The notes: a model not told the origin generated them from the sequence alone. Shown: positions 1 to 8,080, counted from the stretch's first letter. The stretch: DNA of 64,000 bases from Phycisphaerales bacterium (GCA_029242715.1 JAQWTL010000020.1:186001-250000), one strand, 5' to 3'. Made by a program: numbers and translations.

Positions 1-1346
1 CGAAGGTGAAATGGCCCATGGCCACAGGAGAAAGCAATCACTCCTGCATCCAGCAATCTCATCAGCAACGCCTTGATCCTTGCGCCATCGCCACCATATG
101 GGGTCAGTCGCATCATGCCACCTGCCCCGCCGATGACTTCATCAAGTTCAGCCGGACTGTTGTGATCATGCATGGAAGGAAAATGCGAGGGCGATGACTG
201 CACGAGTTTTTCAGCAAACCGACGGAAAGCCTTGTGCAGTCGGGCATGCCGCCCATCTTCCCCATAAGCACCTTCCTGCTGCAGTCGTTCCAACATTCGG
301 CGGCCCACCCTCAGGGAAGCCGTTGAACCGATGAAGGTAGCACTGAGCAGACCGGGTTTCGGGTTCATATCGGGGGTATAGAGCGTGGCACAGACCTGTG
401 ACATCTTGCCGACTGTGACCACGTCGGGCTCAAGATCAAGCCATTGATACCGGAACATCGCCTCGGTTCGACCAAAGCTCTGTACCTCATCAAACCATAC
501 GGGGATTCCCGCTTCGCGTGCACGCTCCATCAATGGAAGGAAGAAGGAACGTGGCGCAACATTGAATCCACCTTCGCCCTGGAGCGGCTCCAGCGCAAGA
601 CAGGCATGTTGCCCCGGGTAACGTCGAATGGCGTGATCAAGCTGTTCAACAGCTCGTTCAGTAGATCCCTCGGGATCCGCTGCATTGAAGTAAGGCAGAT
701 GCTCGACCTCGAGATTCAGCGCCAGACCCTGTCGAGCCCCCGCGCTGTCTCCCACTTGTGCCATGGTTGTGGTTCTACCAGCGAAGCAGTGCTCAAAGGT
801 CAGGACACGCGGTGCCCCATTCGTCTTCTGCATGCAGATCTTGAGGGCATTCTCATTGGCCAACGCCCCTGAGTTGGTGAGGAAGCAGTGAGCCAGCTTT
901 CTTGGGCCATCCTTGGCGGCACCTGCGAGGAGGCACTCGGCGAAATTCGCCGCATCCTCATTGCACTGAAGGTTGCCCTGCATGACGACATCACCTGTTG
1001 CAGCCACGAGTGCCGTTCGGATGATGTCCAGATCCCCATGACCAAATGCCTGCACACCGATCCCGGTAATGAAATCGTATTTCACAGAACCATCAGTCAG
1101 TTCGACCAGAGCACCTCGCCCCAATCCTGAGCCCATCAATGGAAAGACAAGGCCCCGACCTCTTGCCTCGCCATAGGCCTGAATGACCTTCTCGGCAGAG
1201 GCTTGCCTGGCTGGATCGGGACCTCTCACACCATGAAGGGTCGATTGTGCCTGCTGTATTCCAGCGATGACACTCTCGATGGCGGCCTGAACCTCGGGCG
1301 TGGCGATGGCTGGATGGAGCCCCTGGATGGACGTTCCTGTTGTCAT
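1..1346 (-). CDS. class-III PLP aminotransferase (3' end cut by window edge)
   Basis: A fold-type I, class-III aminotransferase in the acetylornithine/lysine 6-aminotransferase group. The open frame runs from an ATG at 1346 to the left edge without a stop, so the C-terminus is missing. The sequence shows the class hallmarks: a TNSGALANENA stretch, EPLQGEGGF, the WFDEVQSFGRT segment that holds the PLP-contacting Asp, and VTVGKMSQVCA, whose Lys should form the Schiff base. The GK(K/M)-QVC form recalls lysine 6-aminotransferases more than ArgD, but the substrate cannot be fixed. It is the last gene of a minus-strand run with a C45 hydrolase (47 bases upstream) and DapF, so an amino-acid or diaminopimelate-related role is possible. 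Confidence 0.85.
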   Translation of the reverse strand, partial: MTTGTSIQGLHPAIATPEVQAAIESVIAGIQQAQSTLHGVRGPDPARQASAEKVIQAYGEARGRGLVFPLMGSGLGRGALVELTDGSVKYDFITGIGVQAFGHGDLDIIRTALVAATGDVVMQGNLQCNEDAANFAECLLAGAAKDGPRKLAHCFLTNSGALANENALKICMQKTNGAPRVLTFEHCFAGRTTTMAQVGDSAGARQGLALNLEVEHLPYFNAADPEGSTERAVEQLDHAIRRYPGQHACLALEPLQGEGGFNVAPRSFFLPLMERAREAGIPVWFDEVQSFGRTEAMFRYQWLDLEPDVVTVGKMSQVCATLYTPDMNPKPGLLSATFIGSTASLRVGRRMLERLQQEGAYGEDGRHARLHKAFRRFAEKLVQSSPSHFPSMHDHNSPAELDEVIGGAGGMMRLTPYGGDGARIKALLMRLLDAGVIAFSCGHGPFHL

Positions 1347-1393
1347 GGGTGTCCCATTGTATTGACTGGAAGGAACCTGGGAGCCAGACCGTC

Positions 1394-2479
1394 TCAGGAA
1401 CCTCGATCAAAGCCAAGGGTGACCCAAACCCCTCGATCGGCCCCGCCCCGACAGGCCTCAAAGGTCCGAGTCTCAGGAATGCCGATTGTGCAGGCATTCG
1501 TCGTCGTTGGCTCGCCATCTTCTGGAATCCTGTTGATGGAAAGGGCACCATCTGAACGGTCCGACATCATCACTCGAACATGTTCAGGAGTCAGCTTTCC
1601 CTTGGCGAGGATTTCTGTGGCACGTGCAAGGCGTGCACAACTGCTGGGTTGAGGTGGCTCGCCTTCCATTTCGACATGTGAAGTTTCAAGACAGTGATTT
1701 GTCTGAACCAGGACCGTATCGTCAAGCGGTCTTTGGACAACATGATCTGCAGAACATTCCAGTTCAACGCCCCCTGAGGCATCGGCATACCAGTACGTAT
1801 GGGCCGCAGCACGTGGCGCCTCCATGACCAGCTTGACCGCAGATCGGTGGTCCTGTTCACGAATGACACGATGCTGGATATCGAGATATCCAACACCGGG
1901 CCTGGCACCACGAACCTTGATATTCGTCGTTCCCACCCAGAGACCATGTTCATTCATTCCAATCAAGGTCGGTGCACCGGCAACGGTGACACTCCATGTT
2001 TCAGGCCCATCCGTCGGAAGACGATGGACCGCCACGACGAAGTCGACATCCCCGGCGTTGAGATCCCAGGTCTGACCCACGACCAGCGGGCCGCCCTCCC
2101 GACCAGGCGCCATGAACGCTGTGCAACCTTCGTCCATGGATCCATCTACAGAACCGATCGATGAGACATCACGGATGTCCGTGAGATTGACCGCCGAGTA
2201 CAGGTCAAGCAGCGGAATATCCGCCCCGCGTGCTGTGCCGGACAACTCGGCAAATCCAACAGGGTCCCATGATTCAAGTTGTTTCAGACAGGCCGCGCCA
2301 GCCTTGCGATACAGATTCATACCGCCTTCGATTCGGCGTTCTGCCAGGTAGTCCCCTGCGTTCTTCAGACGAAGAGCCACCAGTCCCTGCGCCATCTCGC
2401 GAAGCGATTCGCCGAGCGATTCTCCCATCTCGGAAGGTGATCCACTGACAGATACGGTTGGTAGTTGAAGATTGCTCAC
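1394..2479 (-). CDS. C45-family Ntn-hydrolase / acyltransferase-like protein
   Basis: A 361-residue protein of the C45 family (acyl-CoA:6-aminopenicillanate acyltransferase-like, carcinine hydrolase-like). These enzymes cut themselves before a Cys that becomes the N-terminal nucleophile. Here the likely site is Gly118-Cys119 in the DEGCTAF motif, followed by the typical VVGQTWDLN strand. The family hydrolyses or transfers acyl groups on amide bonds of amino-acid or peptide-like substrates; the substrate here is unknown. The start is GTG at 2479, overlapping the dapF stop as GTGA, with AGGT upstream. The overlap implies translational coupling with dapF. Confidence 0.8.
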   Translation of the reverse strand: MSNLQLPTVSVSGSPSEMGESLGESLREMAQGLVALRLKNAGDYLAERRIEGGMNLYRKAGAACLKQLESWDPVGFAELSGTARGADIPLLDLYSAVNLTDIRDVSSIGSVDGSMDEGCTAFMAPGREGGPLVVGQTWDLNAGDVDFVVAVHRLPTDGPETWSVTVAGAPTLIGMNEHGLWVGTTNIKVRGARPGVGYLDIQHRVIREQDHRSAVKLVMEAPRAAAHTYWYADASGGVELECSADHVVQRPLDDTVLVQTNHCLETSHVEMEGEPPQPSSCARLARATEILAKGKLTPEHVRVMMSDRSDGALSINRIPEDGEPTTTNACTIGIPETRTFEACRGGADRGVWVTLGFDRGS

Positions 2480-3288
2480 TGGGACCTGGCCTCATGTTCC
2501 ATGTCGATATTATCCTGACTCATCACGCCACCTGGAAGATCACCTGCAGCTCCGGTATTTGTCGGCTGCATGCTGCCCCCACGCCAATGAACTCGCAAGA
2601 CGCCACCAGGCTGCTTCACGAGAACTCTGTTCTGGACCAGACCCATGGAGATCAGTCCTGCAACTGCCGCTGTCGCGCCTGATGCGCAAGCCACGGTTGG
2701 ACCAACACCGCGTTCCCAGGACTTCATCTCGATGGTACTGCTATCTATGATCCGAACCACATGCAGATTCAGTTCATGTAAACCATGTTCGTGGTGAACT
2801 CCGACCTGTCGAGCCCAGTCATCGTTGCCAGGTAATTCATCCTCAATCAGGATGCCATGGGCATTACCAAGCTGCACACGCAACAAGTCACTGCCCTTCT
2901 GAACTTCTGGAACCGGCATCCTTGTACAGACCAGAGGCTCTTGATGTTTGCCGGAAAGCACTCGTGCCGCCAGGACATGTGCCCCAACCTGGATCCGAAC
3001 TGTCCGGCCTGATCCATTTCCATTGCGAATCAGATGCAAGGCCACGCAACGAATTCCATTGCCACACATCTGTGCGGATGATCCATCTGCATTGAAGATG
3101 CCCATGCGAATATCAGCACGTTCTGTTGCTGGCATCAGGACAAGAAGTCCATCAATACCGTCAGATCCTGTTCCCAGACATTTTGCCAGCTCAGATGGAT
3201 CCCAATCGAGCAACTCACATTCATCCACAAGGGCGAAGCGATTACCCGTCCCCTGCATCCATGTCAGCTTTGGCAGACGATCAGGCAT
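2476..3288 (-). CDS. dapF: diaminopimelate epimerase
   Basis: DapF converts LL- to meso-diaminopimelate for lysine and peptidoglycan synthesis in the cytoplasm. Both catalytic cysteines are visible: one in NADGSSAQMCGNGIRC (Cys75) and the second in GPTVACASGAT. Length (270 aa) is normal. I chose the ATG at 3288; a TTG at 3297 is also in frame but would extend the overlap with the upstream protease gene, which already shares 8 bases with this start. It is sandwiched in an operon with an M48 protease and a C45 hydrolase rather than with other lysine genes. Confidence 0.95.
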   Translation of the reverse strand: MPDRLPKLTWMQGTGNRFALVDECELLDWDPSELAKCLGTGSDGIDGLLVLMPATERADIRMGIFNADGSSAQMCGNGIRCVALHLIRNGNGSGRTVRIQVGAHVLAARVLSGKHQEPLVCTRMPVPEVQKGSDLLRVQLGNAHGILIEDELPGNDDWARQVGVHHEHGLHELNLHVVRIIDSSTIEMKSWERGVGPTVACASGATAAVAGLISMGLVQNRVLVKQPGGVLRVHWRGGSMQPTNTGAAGDLPGGVMSQDNIDMEHEARSQ

Positions 3289-4642
3289 CAGGAACAATCC
3301 CGGGAGACATCGTTATCAAAATGACCAAGGCTGCAACACCCACGATGACCGTCGCACACTTGATCCACGCTACAACTCTATCGATCGGCAGCCTGTCCGG
3401 GGGGCATCCAACAAGTTTCTCGAGGTTGTTGCACCGAAACGCAATCGATCCATGTCGCCAACTGCGTCGATGTGTCGTATCACCATTCATGCAGGAAATG
3501 GCCTGCAACGCCCCAACCACCCGGGTGACTGCTTCAAGAGTCACCCCAGATCCCGGTTCATCAACTTGATCATGAGTGAAATGTACCGCTGCAAACGTAT
3601 CCGCCTGCCTCTCAAACCGACGAGAAACCCATCCCAAACCAATCCAGACAACCGCCATGAGAATACCCAGGTGCAGGAGACCGCCACCCTGTTCATTGAA
3701 TGGCAGCATGGCGGCTTCAACGGCAAGTACAAGCGAGATAATCACGAGGAAGAGCCACTGCATGTGCCTGAACCGAACATGTCCGACCTCATGGGCCATG
3801 ACCGCCTCAGCCTGTTCCTCCGGCAGAAGCCGGACCAACATGTCTGTGAGAAGCACATATCTCAAACGCCCGATCATGCCAACGACTGCAGCATTGATCA
3901 TGAGCCCGCCTGTCCGCCAGAGCAGGATCTCTCTGATCCTGACACGATGAGAAGTGCAGACTTGCTCAAGACGGTCCCGAAGAGATCCTTCTTCAATTGG
4001 CTTGACCGAAAGAACGAGACGGATCAACAGTGGCGTTGCCAGGAATACGAGTACGACAGCAACCAGGAGGAACAGCTGGATACTTTCTTCCCCCCATTGA
4101 GGCGAGCTCAACCATTCGATTGTTTCGATGGACGCCAGGATGATCATGGCGGGAAGGAGCAGCAGGAGGACATGGATGGAGAACTGCGACCATGCAAATG
4201 ACAGTGGCCCACGCACACTGGCGCCATGCCTGATGGCCATCGCACGCTCCAGTGGAAACCAGGCCAATCCCAGGAAGAAAAGCCCCCCAAGCCCCGGCAG
4301 AATGGCAATCAACTCATCGAGCAGAATCATGTCACCCAACTGCAGTCGAACAATCACCAGCCAGTCCAGCAGCAGGATGATCGTGATGGCATTGAGAATG
4401 ACAAGCATCTGAGCGACCCGCATCAACAGGGCCGCACCCGGAAGAACATCGAATCGTCCTGCCTGAATCCTGCGTGCATCCACTGAACATCGCAGCCATA
4501 CGAGTAGAACAATGACGATCGGTGGCAGGATCGCCAACAAGGCAACAAGGCCCGGATGCCCTTCAAGCCAATCTGTCGCCAGTCCGAATCCGGCATCCGC
4601 CGCAAGCACGGCAGCCACGAGCAACAGTGGCAACACCGACAT
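3281..4642 (-). CDS. M48 family membrane zinc metalloprotease
   Basis: A 453-residue integral membrane protein of the M48 (HtpX/Ste24-like) class. The zinc motif HEVGH is at residues 284-288, directly before a hydrophobic segment (MQWLFLVII), and RFERQAD downstream supplies the third, Glu, ligand. Several hydrophobic helices precede it (about residues 3-20, 32-50, 75-100, 112-130, 155-172, 190-210). Such proteases degrade damaged or processed membrane proteins. Start ATG at 4642, 6 bases after the lipoprotein stop; the 3' end overlaps dapF. Transcription in the same operon as a lipoprotein suggests an envelope role. Confidence 0.88.
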   Translation of the reverse strand: MSVLPLLLVAAVLAADAGFGLATDWLEGHPGLVALLAILPPIVIVLLVWLRCSVDARRIQAGRFDVLPGAALLMRVAQMLVILNAITIILLLDWLVIVRLQLGDMILLDELIAILPGLGGLFFLGLAWFPLERAMAIRHGASVRGPLSFAWSQFSIHVLLLLLPAMIILASIETIEWLSSPQWGEESIQLFLLVAVVLVFLATPLLIRLVLSVKPIEEGSLRDRLEQVCTSHRVRIREILLWRTGGLMINAAVVGMIGRLRYVLLTDMLVRLLPEEQAEAVMAHEVGHVRFRHMQWLFLVIISLVLAVEAAMLPFNEQGGGLLHLGILMAVVWIGLGWVSRRFERQADTFAAVHFTHDQVDEPGSGVTLEAVTRVVGALQAISCMNGDTTHRRSWRHGSIAFRCNNLEKLVGCPPDRLPIDRVVAWIKCATVIVGVAALVILITMSPGIVPDA

Positions 4643-4648
4643 GCCGAG

Positions 4649-6100
4649 CTACTCGGCGCCGGGGCGACTGATCGTCCCAAGGTCAACGATCACCTGGTCA
4701 TGACGATAAAAGTCGACGTTCATCGTGTTTTTATTGACGAAGGTGAATACGAGATTATTCGTTCGCGTGTTGTCTGCATAATTGAGGTCACCAAGACCAG
4801 GGCCCGCATGACTTGAATTGCCATAACGCTGCGCATGGAAGTGCATGTGATAAATCGCCGTGTAACCCGCATCAAACATGTGTTGTGACGCGTTGAAGCG
4901 ACGATCGTTATGCCGGATCTTCGGCATGAACTCCCTGAGTTCGAATCGACCCTGTTCGTCGAGTTGGATGATCCCGCCATACTCCGTGCCTTCATCCTCG
5001 AGATCCCGATCCGCATAATCAAAGAGGTGAGATCGAATGGGTGCATGTGACAATGCTTCCATGGCGATTGTGATGGCCGCCAAGTCCCCCCAAGTCAGAC
5101 TTTTATAGTGGGTTCTCAAGCGTTCACGCCGGTTGCCATCACTTGGCATTCCAGGCTCGGATTCGTAATGGTGCTTCAGGTTTCGGGTCTGCGTGTCGAC
5201 CTGCTCGTACAAACCTTCCGTGGAGATGGTGAGCAGGTCCGGACGATGCTTGTAAGCAGCAAGAACGACCGCAAGATCACGAATTTCCATATCACGCCGA
5301 CGTGCTTCAGGAACTGCTTCAACAGCAACACGTGTATCTTCCCAGAATTGCTGCCTCTCCGGCTGCCGCAACTTCCTCAACCAGAGGATCTCTTCTCGGT
5401 TGTAGGGCGCGGTTCCAAAATCATCGACAGCAGCCTTGAGATCGACCATCATCGCATTGCCTGACTCGTTGTTGGTCACTTTGACCAGTTCAATCAAATC
5501 CTTCCGCTTCCCAAGGCGGTGCAACAATTCCCAGCACCGGTTGCGAAGCCCCTGCTGCGAAGCCTTGTTGCTGTAACTGAAGATCTCGAATACCAGAGGC
5601 ACGACGGCCTCTTCACCATTGATCTTGACCAACGCAGCACGCTCAGGACGATCCTCCTCATTCATCCATACTGGCCACCAGACACCCCAACTACTGACAA
5701 GCGCCTCGTTGATGGCTTTTCTTTCTTCTGGATCTGACCAGTCCTGGTCGCCGAGCCATTCACAATAGAGTTCGAGCCAATGAGGCTCAGTGATACGCGA
5801 GAGACGCTGCCTGGTTGTTCTGACAAGCCTGTCGCGATTTGATTCCAGGAGGATCTCAAGACCATCGATCCTCACGTCATCCGCATACCCCGGTCGGTAG
5901 ACAAGACCTTGCAAGGCATCTGTTGCCGATGTGCTGGTTCTATCCGGAGACGTCCGCAGCATTTCAATACTCTTCCGATGGCGGCTGCTATGTGAGGTCG
6001 AGTCCGAAAGAGTTGATATGGGGTCCGTTACAGGCTTCCCGCACCCGACCAGGATTCCGGCCAGGCACAGGATTAGGTACCGAAAGTGAGGACTATGCAT
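4649..6100 (-). CDS. lipoprotein of unknown function
   Basis: A 483-residue secreted lipoprotein. The N-terminus has a short hydrophobic segment (residues 8-19) ending in the lipobox LVGC at about residues 17-20. The rest is soluble, rich in Trp and Arg, with helical HEAT-like character around residues 90-250 (repeating W-E-L and LRK-LRQPER segments). No enzyme motif was recognised. It is the first gene of the minus-strand operon that includes the M48 protease and dapF. Start ATG at 6100; the next start is 90 bases away on the opposite strand, so both promoters lie in that gap. Confidence 0.8.
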   Translation of the reverse strand: MHSPHFRYLILCLAGILVGCGKPVTDPISTLSDSTSHSSRHRKSIEMLRTSPDRTSTSATDALQGLVYRPGYADDVRIDGLEILLESNRDRLVRTTRQRLSRITEPHWLELYCEWLGDQDWSDPEERKAINEALVSSWGVWWPVWMNEEDRPERAALVKINGEEAVVPLVFEIFSYSNKASQQGLRNRCWELLHRLGKRKDLIELVKVTNNESGNAMMVDLKAAVDDFGTAPYNREEILWLRKLRQPERQQFWEDTRVAVEAVPEARRRDMEIRDLAVVLAAYKHRPDLLTISTEGLYEQVDTQTRNLKHHYESEPGMPSDGNRRERLRTHYKSLTWGDLAAITIAMEALSHAPIRSHLFDYADRDLEDEGTEYGGIIQLDEQGRFELREFMPKIRHNDRRFNASQHMFDAGYTAIYHMHFHAQRYGNSSHAGPGLGDLNYADNTRTNNLVFTFVNKNTMNVDFYRHDQVIVDLGTISRPGAE

Positions 6101-6190
6101 GGGTGCTATGGTACTCTTGAAGTGTTGGGGTTACGCTGCCGCTGAGACGTCCGCTCCCCTCCTGATCACCTGAAGCCTGCTTGAACCCCC

Positions 6191-6451
6191 ATGAATCAAG
6201 AGCAAACTGTGGCAAAGAGTCCTATCCAATCCGAGGTCGAGCGTGTGCTGGATGCCATGCGACCAGTCATCCAGGAGGATGGTGGCGACATCGAGTTGGT
6301 CTCCGTTGATGATGAAGGCCACGTCAAGATCCGCTTTCAAGGTGCCTGCGTAGGCTGCCCTTCAAGGGCCATGACTCTTCAGTCACTTATTGAGCGGAAT
6401 CTCCAAGAGTATGTCCCAGGATTCTCCTCGGTCACCGCTGAGGACGCCTGA
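6191..6451 (+). CDS. NifU-like iron-sulfur scaffold domain protein
   Basis: An 86-residue protein consisting of the NifU C-terminal (Nfu) domain. The CVGCPS motif (CxxC) that binds a bridging [4Fe-4S] cluster between two monomers is present, preceded by the usual IQEDGGDIELVSV segment. Nfu proteins receive a cluster from the SUF or ISC machinery and pass it to target enzymes. No other Fe-S assembly gene is in the window. Start ATG at 6191; no clear Shine-Dalgarno is visible. Confidence 0.92.
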   Translation: MNQEQTVAKSPIQSEVERVLDAMRPVIQEDGGDIELVSVDDEGHVKIRFQGACVGCPSRAMTLQSLIERNLQEYVPGFSSVTAEDA

Positions 6452-6495
6452 AGACGCCTCCAGACCCTCTCTGCAAGCTCTTATCGGACAGATGT

Positions 6496-6524
6496 TTGGC
6501 TACAGACCTATCCTGTGCTTAGAT
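6496..6524 (+). promoter_or_regulatory. likely csrA promoter
   Basis: TTGGCT (6496-6501) and TTAGAT (6519-6524) are spaced by 17 bases, a reasonable sigma-70 type promoter. It would give a leader of about 105 bases before csrA. Inferred by eye only. Confidence 0.4.
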
Positions 6525-6578
6525 CAAGGCAAGGGGTTGGGGGATGGCCGTTTGTCGTGTACCCTGCACGTTGGTGGA

Positions 6579-6598
6579 CCGGGGCAATGCTGCCCCGG
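6579..6598 (+). promoter_or_regulatory. perfect hairpin in the csrA leader
   Basis: CCGGGGCA and TGCCCCGG form an 8-bp stem with an ATGC loop. GGA triplets, the core of CsrA sites, lie just upstream (about 6576) and in the csrA Shine-Dalgarno AGGAGG (6623-6628). This could let CsrA control its own translation; no T-run follows, so it is not a terminator. Confidence 0.5.
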
Positions 6599-6636
6599 AT
6601 TGCAGCATCCGCTGATCAGGGCAGGAGGTCCTATCG

Positions 6637-6852
6637 ATGCTGGTTATTACGCGAAGAGAAGGTGAAGAGGTTGTCATTGGCGATCCAGCCAACCCCATAG
6701 GGGTGGTGCGTGTGGCCTCTGTCAAAGGCGATCGTGTCAGGCTTGCCCTGAACTTTCCACGTGATGTGGAAGTGCACAGGCGGGAAGTGGCGGATCAAAT
6801 CGCCTCCGAGAACCCGACTGTCCTGGGCAAGATACGGCCGGCTGGCAGCTGA
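6637..6852 (+). CDS. csrA: carbon storage regulator CsrA
   Basis: A 71-residue RNA-binding translational regulator. It starts with the canonical MLVITRREGE strand and contains the VKGDRVRLAL core and the conserved basic VHRREV segment involved in RNA contact. CsrA dimers bind GGA motifs in mRNA leaders and block or alter translation. The AGGAGG Shine-Dalgarno at 6623-6628 supports the ATG at 6637. It is not next to flagellar genes, its common setting, but stands alone between a NifU-like gene and the convergent mraZ transcript. Confidence 0.95.
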   Translation: MLVITRREGEEVVIGDPANPIGVVRVASVKGDRVRLALNFPRDVEVHRREVADQIASENPTVLGKIRPAGS

Positions 6853-6873
6853 CCTCGGAAAGAGCCTTACTAC

Positions 6874-6912
6874 AAAAAAAGTTCGTGACGTGTGGTGGGA
6901 CACGCCACGAAC
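6874..6912 (-). terminator. strong intrinsic terminator of the mraZ transcript
   Basis: Arms 6881-6893 (GTTCGTGACGTGT) and 6900-6912 (ACACGCCACGAAC) pair over 13 bases with one mismatch around a 6-base loop. Read on the minus strand the hairpin is followed by seven Ts (6880-6874). It therefore ends a minus-strand transcript, and the nearest gene in that direction is mraZ, whose stop lies about 370 bases upstream. Confidence 0.85.
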
Positions 6913-7285
6913 CGGGAAGGGGTGGGCCGGGACCAAATGGTCCAGCGGCCTCGTTGAGGAAGCATGGCCGTTTCCTGTCGGATCCGGTCATGCGGAATCC
7001 CGGAGGACCGGGAAGTGGCAGGACCACAACGACGTCCGTGTCGTTGAGGGGGAATACCTGCCGGTTTCTACAGGCCATCCGTGGCCTGCATTTTCGTGAT
7101 CCGGGAAGTGTCCTGGCGGCGTACAAGGTCGCCGGTGGGACTTGGCGACCTGGCCTGGTCAACGATGCCTCGAGCCGTCCGTGGCCCGGTGGTGCGGTCA
7201 TCGTGCTGGCCTCCTTGCCGAAACCTTTCCGCCAGGAGCACACCCGAATCAAGCCTTGCGATGTTCATGCCGCCGTATTGACGGT
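6913..7285 (-). other. long hairpin-rich region between mraZ and its terminator, no convincing gene
   Basis: No frame in this stretch looks coding: open frames exist on both strands but show no recognisable domain and no third-position bias. It does contain several perfect inverted repeats: 7126-7151 (8-bp stem AGGTCGCC), 7071-7088 (7-bp CAGGCCA, 4-base loop), 7027-7046 (7-bp CAACGAC, 6-base loop) and 6930-6943 (GGACCA). Together with the minus-strand terminator at its end this suggests a structured RNA of about 370-400 bases. I looked for RNase P RNA, tmRNA and SRP RNA signature sequences and did not find them. Confidence 0.4.
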
Positions 7286-7759
7286 TCAATCACCTCCATG
7301 TCCCCGTTGACGTGCCTGAGCGCGACGCGCTCGCATGACAATTTCGGCCTGCTTGGCCAGTTTCTCGTCTCGTCGGCTCGCCCATGCTGCGGGTTCCCGC
7401 AGTTCCAGGTGATCCTTGACGCCGAGAATGACAACTGATGAATCCAATCCGGCAAGCTTGAGAAGCCGTTCTGGGATTCTGATCCTGCCGGTCTTGTCTG
7501 GTTCTACCCAGGAAGACTGGCTGTAAAGAAGTTCCTCGAACTCGGCCAAATCCTCGTCGGGCAGCAGTGACTGCTCGGAGGTAGAAGCCAGCATCTCGAA
7601 AGTCTTTTCCGGCCAGAGCCACAGGGAGGCATCTGCTCCTGGAGCCAGGTAGAACGCTGAGCCATGTTGCTTCGGATCCAACCGAGATCTGATCTCGGAA
7701 GGAATGGCTACGCGGTGCTTCGCGTCGATCGTGTGCTCGTACTCGCCTGTGAACAACAC
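7286..7759 (-). CDS. mraZ: transcriptional regulator / division-cluster protein MraZ
   Basis: A 157-residue MraZ with two AbrB-like double-psi halves: FTGEYEHTIDAKHRVAIP at the N-terminus and WVEPDKTGRIRIPERL in the second half. MraZ forms a ring and binds TGGG-type repeats in its own promoter, repressing the division and cell-wall cluster in E. coli. Here rsmH, ftsI and mur genes do not follow; the gene is monocistronic. The start is GTG at 7759 with GTGAGG upstream; a TTG three bases inside is an alternative. The C-terminal tail is basic (RARRAQARQRG). Confidence 0.93.
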   Translation of the reverse strand: MLFTGEYEHTIDAKHRVAIPSEIRSRLDPKQHGSAFYLAPGADASLWLWPEKTFEMLASTSEQSLLPDEDLAEFEELLYSQSSWVEPDKTGRIRIPERLLKLAGLDSSVVILGVKDHLELREPAAWASRRDEKLAKQAEIVMRARRAQARQRGHGGD

Positions 7760-7781
7760 GCATCAGGTCCTCACCCTTGTC

Positions 7782-7896
7782 GATAACTGGTGGCCCCCCG
7801 GCACGGTCCTCGGCAATATTGCCGATCCCTGGACCTGCCCAATTCAGACGAGGAGTCCTCGCCAATGGCCGGAAGAACGATCCAGCACCAGTTATC
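7782..7896 (-). promoter_or_regulatory. structured 5' leader RNA of mraZ (candidate)
   Basis: On the minus strand GATAACTGGTG (7896-7886) pairs perfectly over 11 bases with CACCAGTTATC (7792-7782), closing a multibranch element of about 115 bases. Inside are a CGAGG/CCTCG hairpin (about 7861-7849) and a second arm where GGTCC pairs with GGACC around the perfect palindrome TCGGCAATATTGCCGA (7810-7825). The 5' side of the closing stem begins a few bases after the predicted transcription start and the 3' side ends about 23 bases before the mraZ start. No known riboswitch class was recognised. Confidence 0.55.
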
Positions 7897-7908
7897 CAAC
7901 TGCTCGGG

Positions 7909-7971
7909 AGAGTACCCCACGATGCCCCACATTGCAACACATTTCAGCTTCATACCCCATCCGCCACCCCA
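7909..7971 (-). promoter_or_regulatory. mraZ promoter with MraZ-box-like repeats
   Basis: On the minus strand TTGCAA (7937-7932) and TACTCT (7914-7909) are 17 bases apart. The spacer holds two direct TGGGG copies exactly 10 bases apart (7929-7925 and 7919-7915), and two more lie upstream (7959-7955, in the same 10-base phase, and 7971-7967). E. coli MraZ binds TGGGN repeats with 5-base spacers, so this is probably an autoregulated promoter with the sites between -35 and -10. Confidence 0.6.
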
Positions 7972-8045
7972 CTTCTGCTGCCGATTAGCCAGCACGACCC
8001 CAAGAAGTTGATCGTTATCGCTCTATGGCAAAAGATTCTTTGAAG

Positions 8046-8080
8046 CGGGTGGTGTGACTGAGGGCATCCGTATTTTTTTC
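8046..8080 (+). terminator. possible plus-strand intrinsic terminator
   Basis: CGGGTG (8046-8051) can pair with CATCCG (8065-8070, one G-U) and is followed by TATTTTTTTC. No plus-strand gene precedes it closely, so it would end either an unannotated RNA or act as an attenuator ahead of the gene at 8286. The stem is short, so confidence is low. Confidence 0.35.

Noticed and set aside
2948-4201. 417-codon open frame on the plus strand
   Set aside because: It is antisense to dapF and the M48 protease, both of which show full family motifs; its own translation is low-complexity and Arg/Pro-rich.
6913-7285. RNase P RNA, tmRNA or SRP RNA
   Set aside because: Length and hairpins fit, but the conserved core sequences of these RNAs are not found on either strand.
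6885-7310. Plus-strand frame with a P-loop-like NPGGPGSGRTTT
   Set aside because: The motif stands alone, the flanks show no NTPase features, and the region carries a minus-strand terminator.
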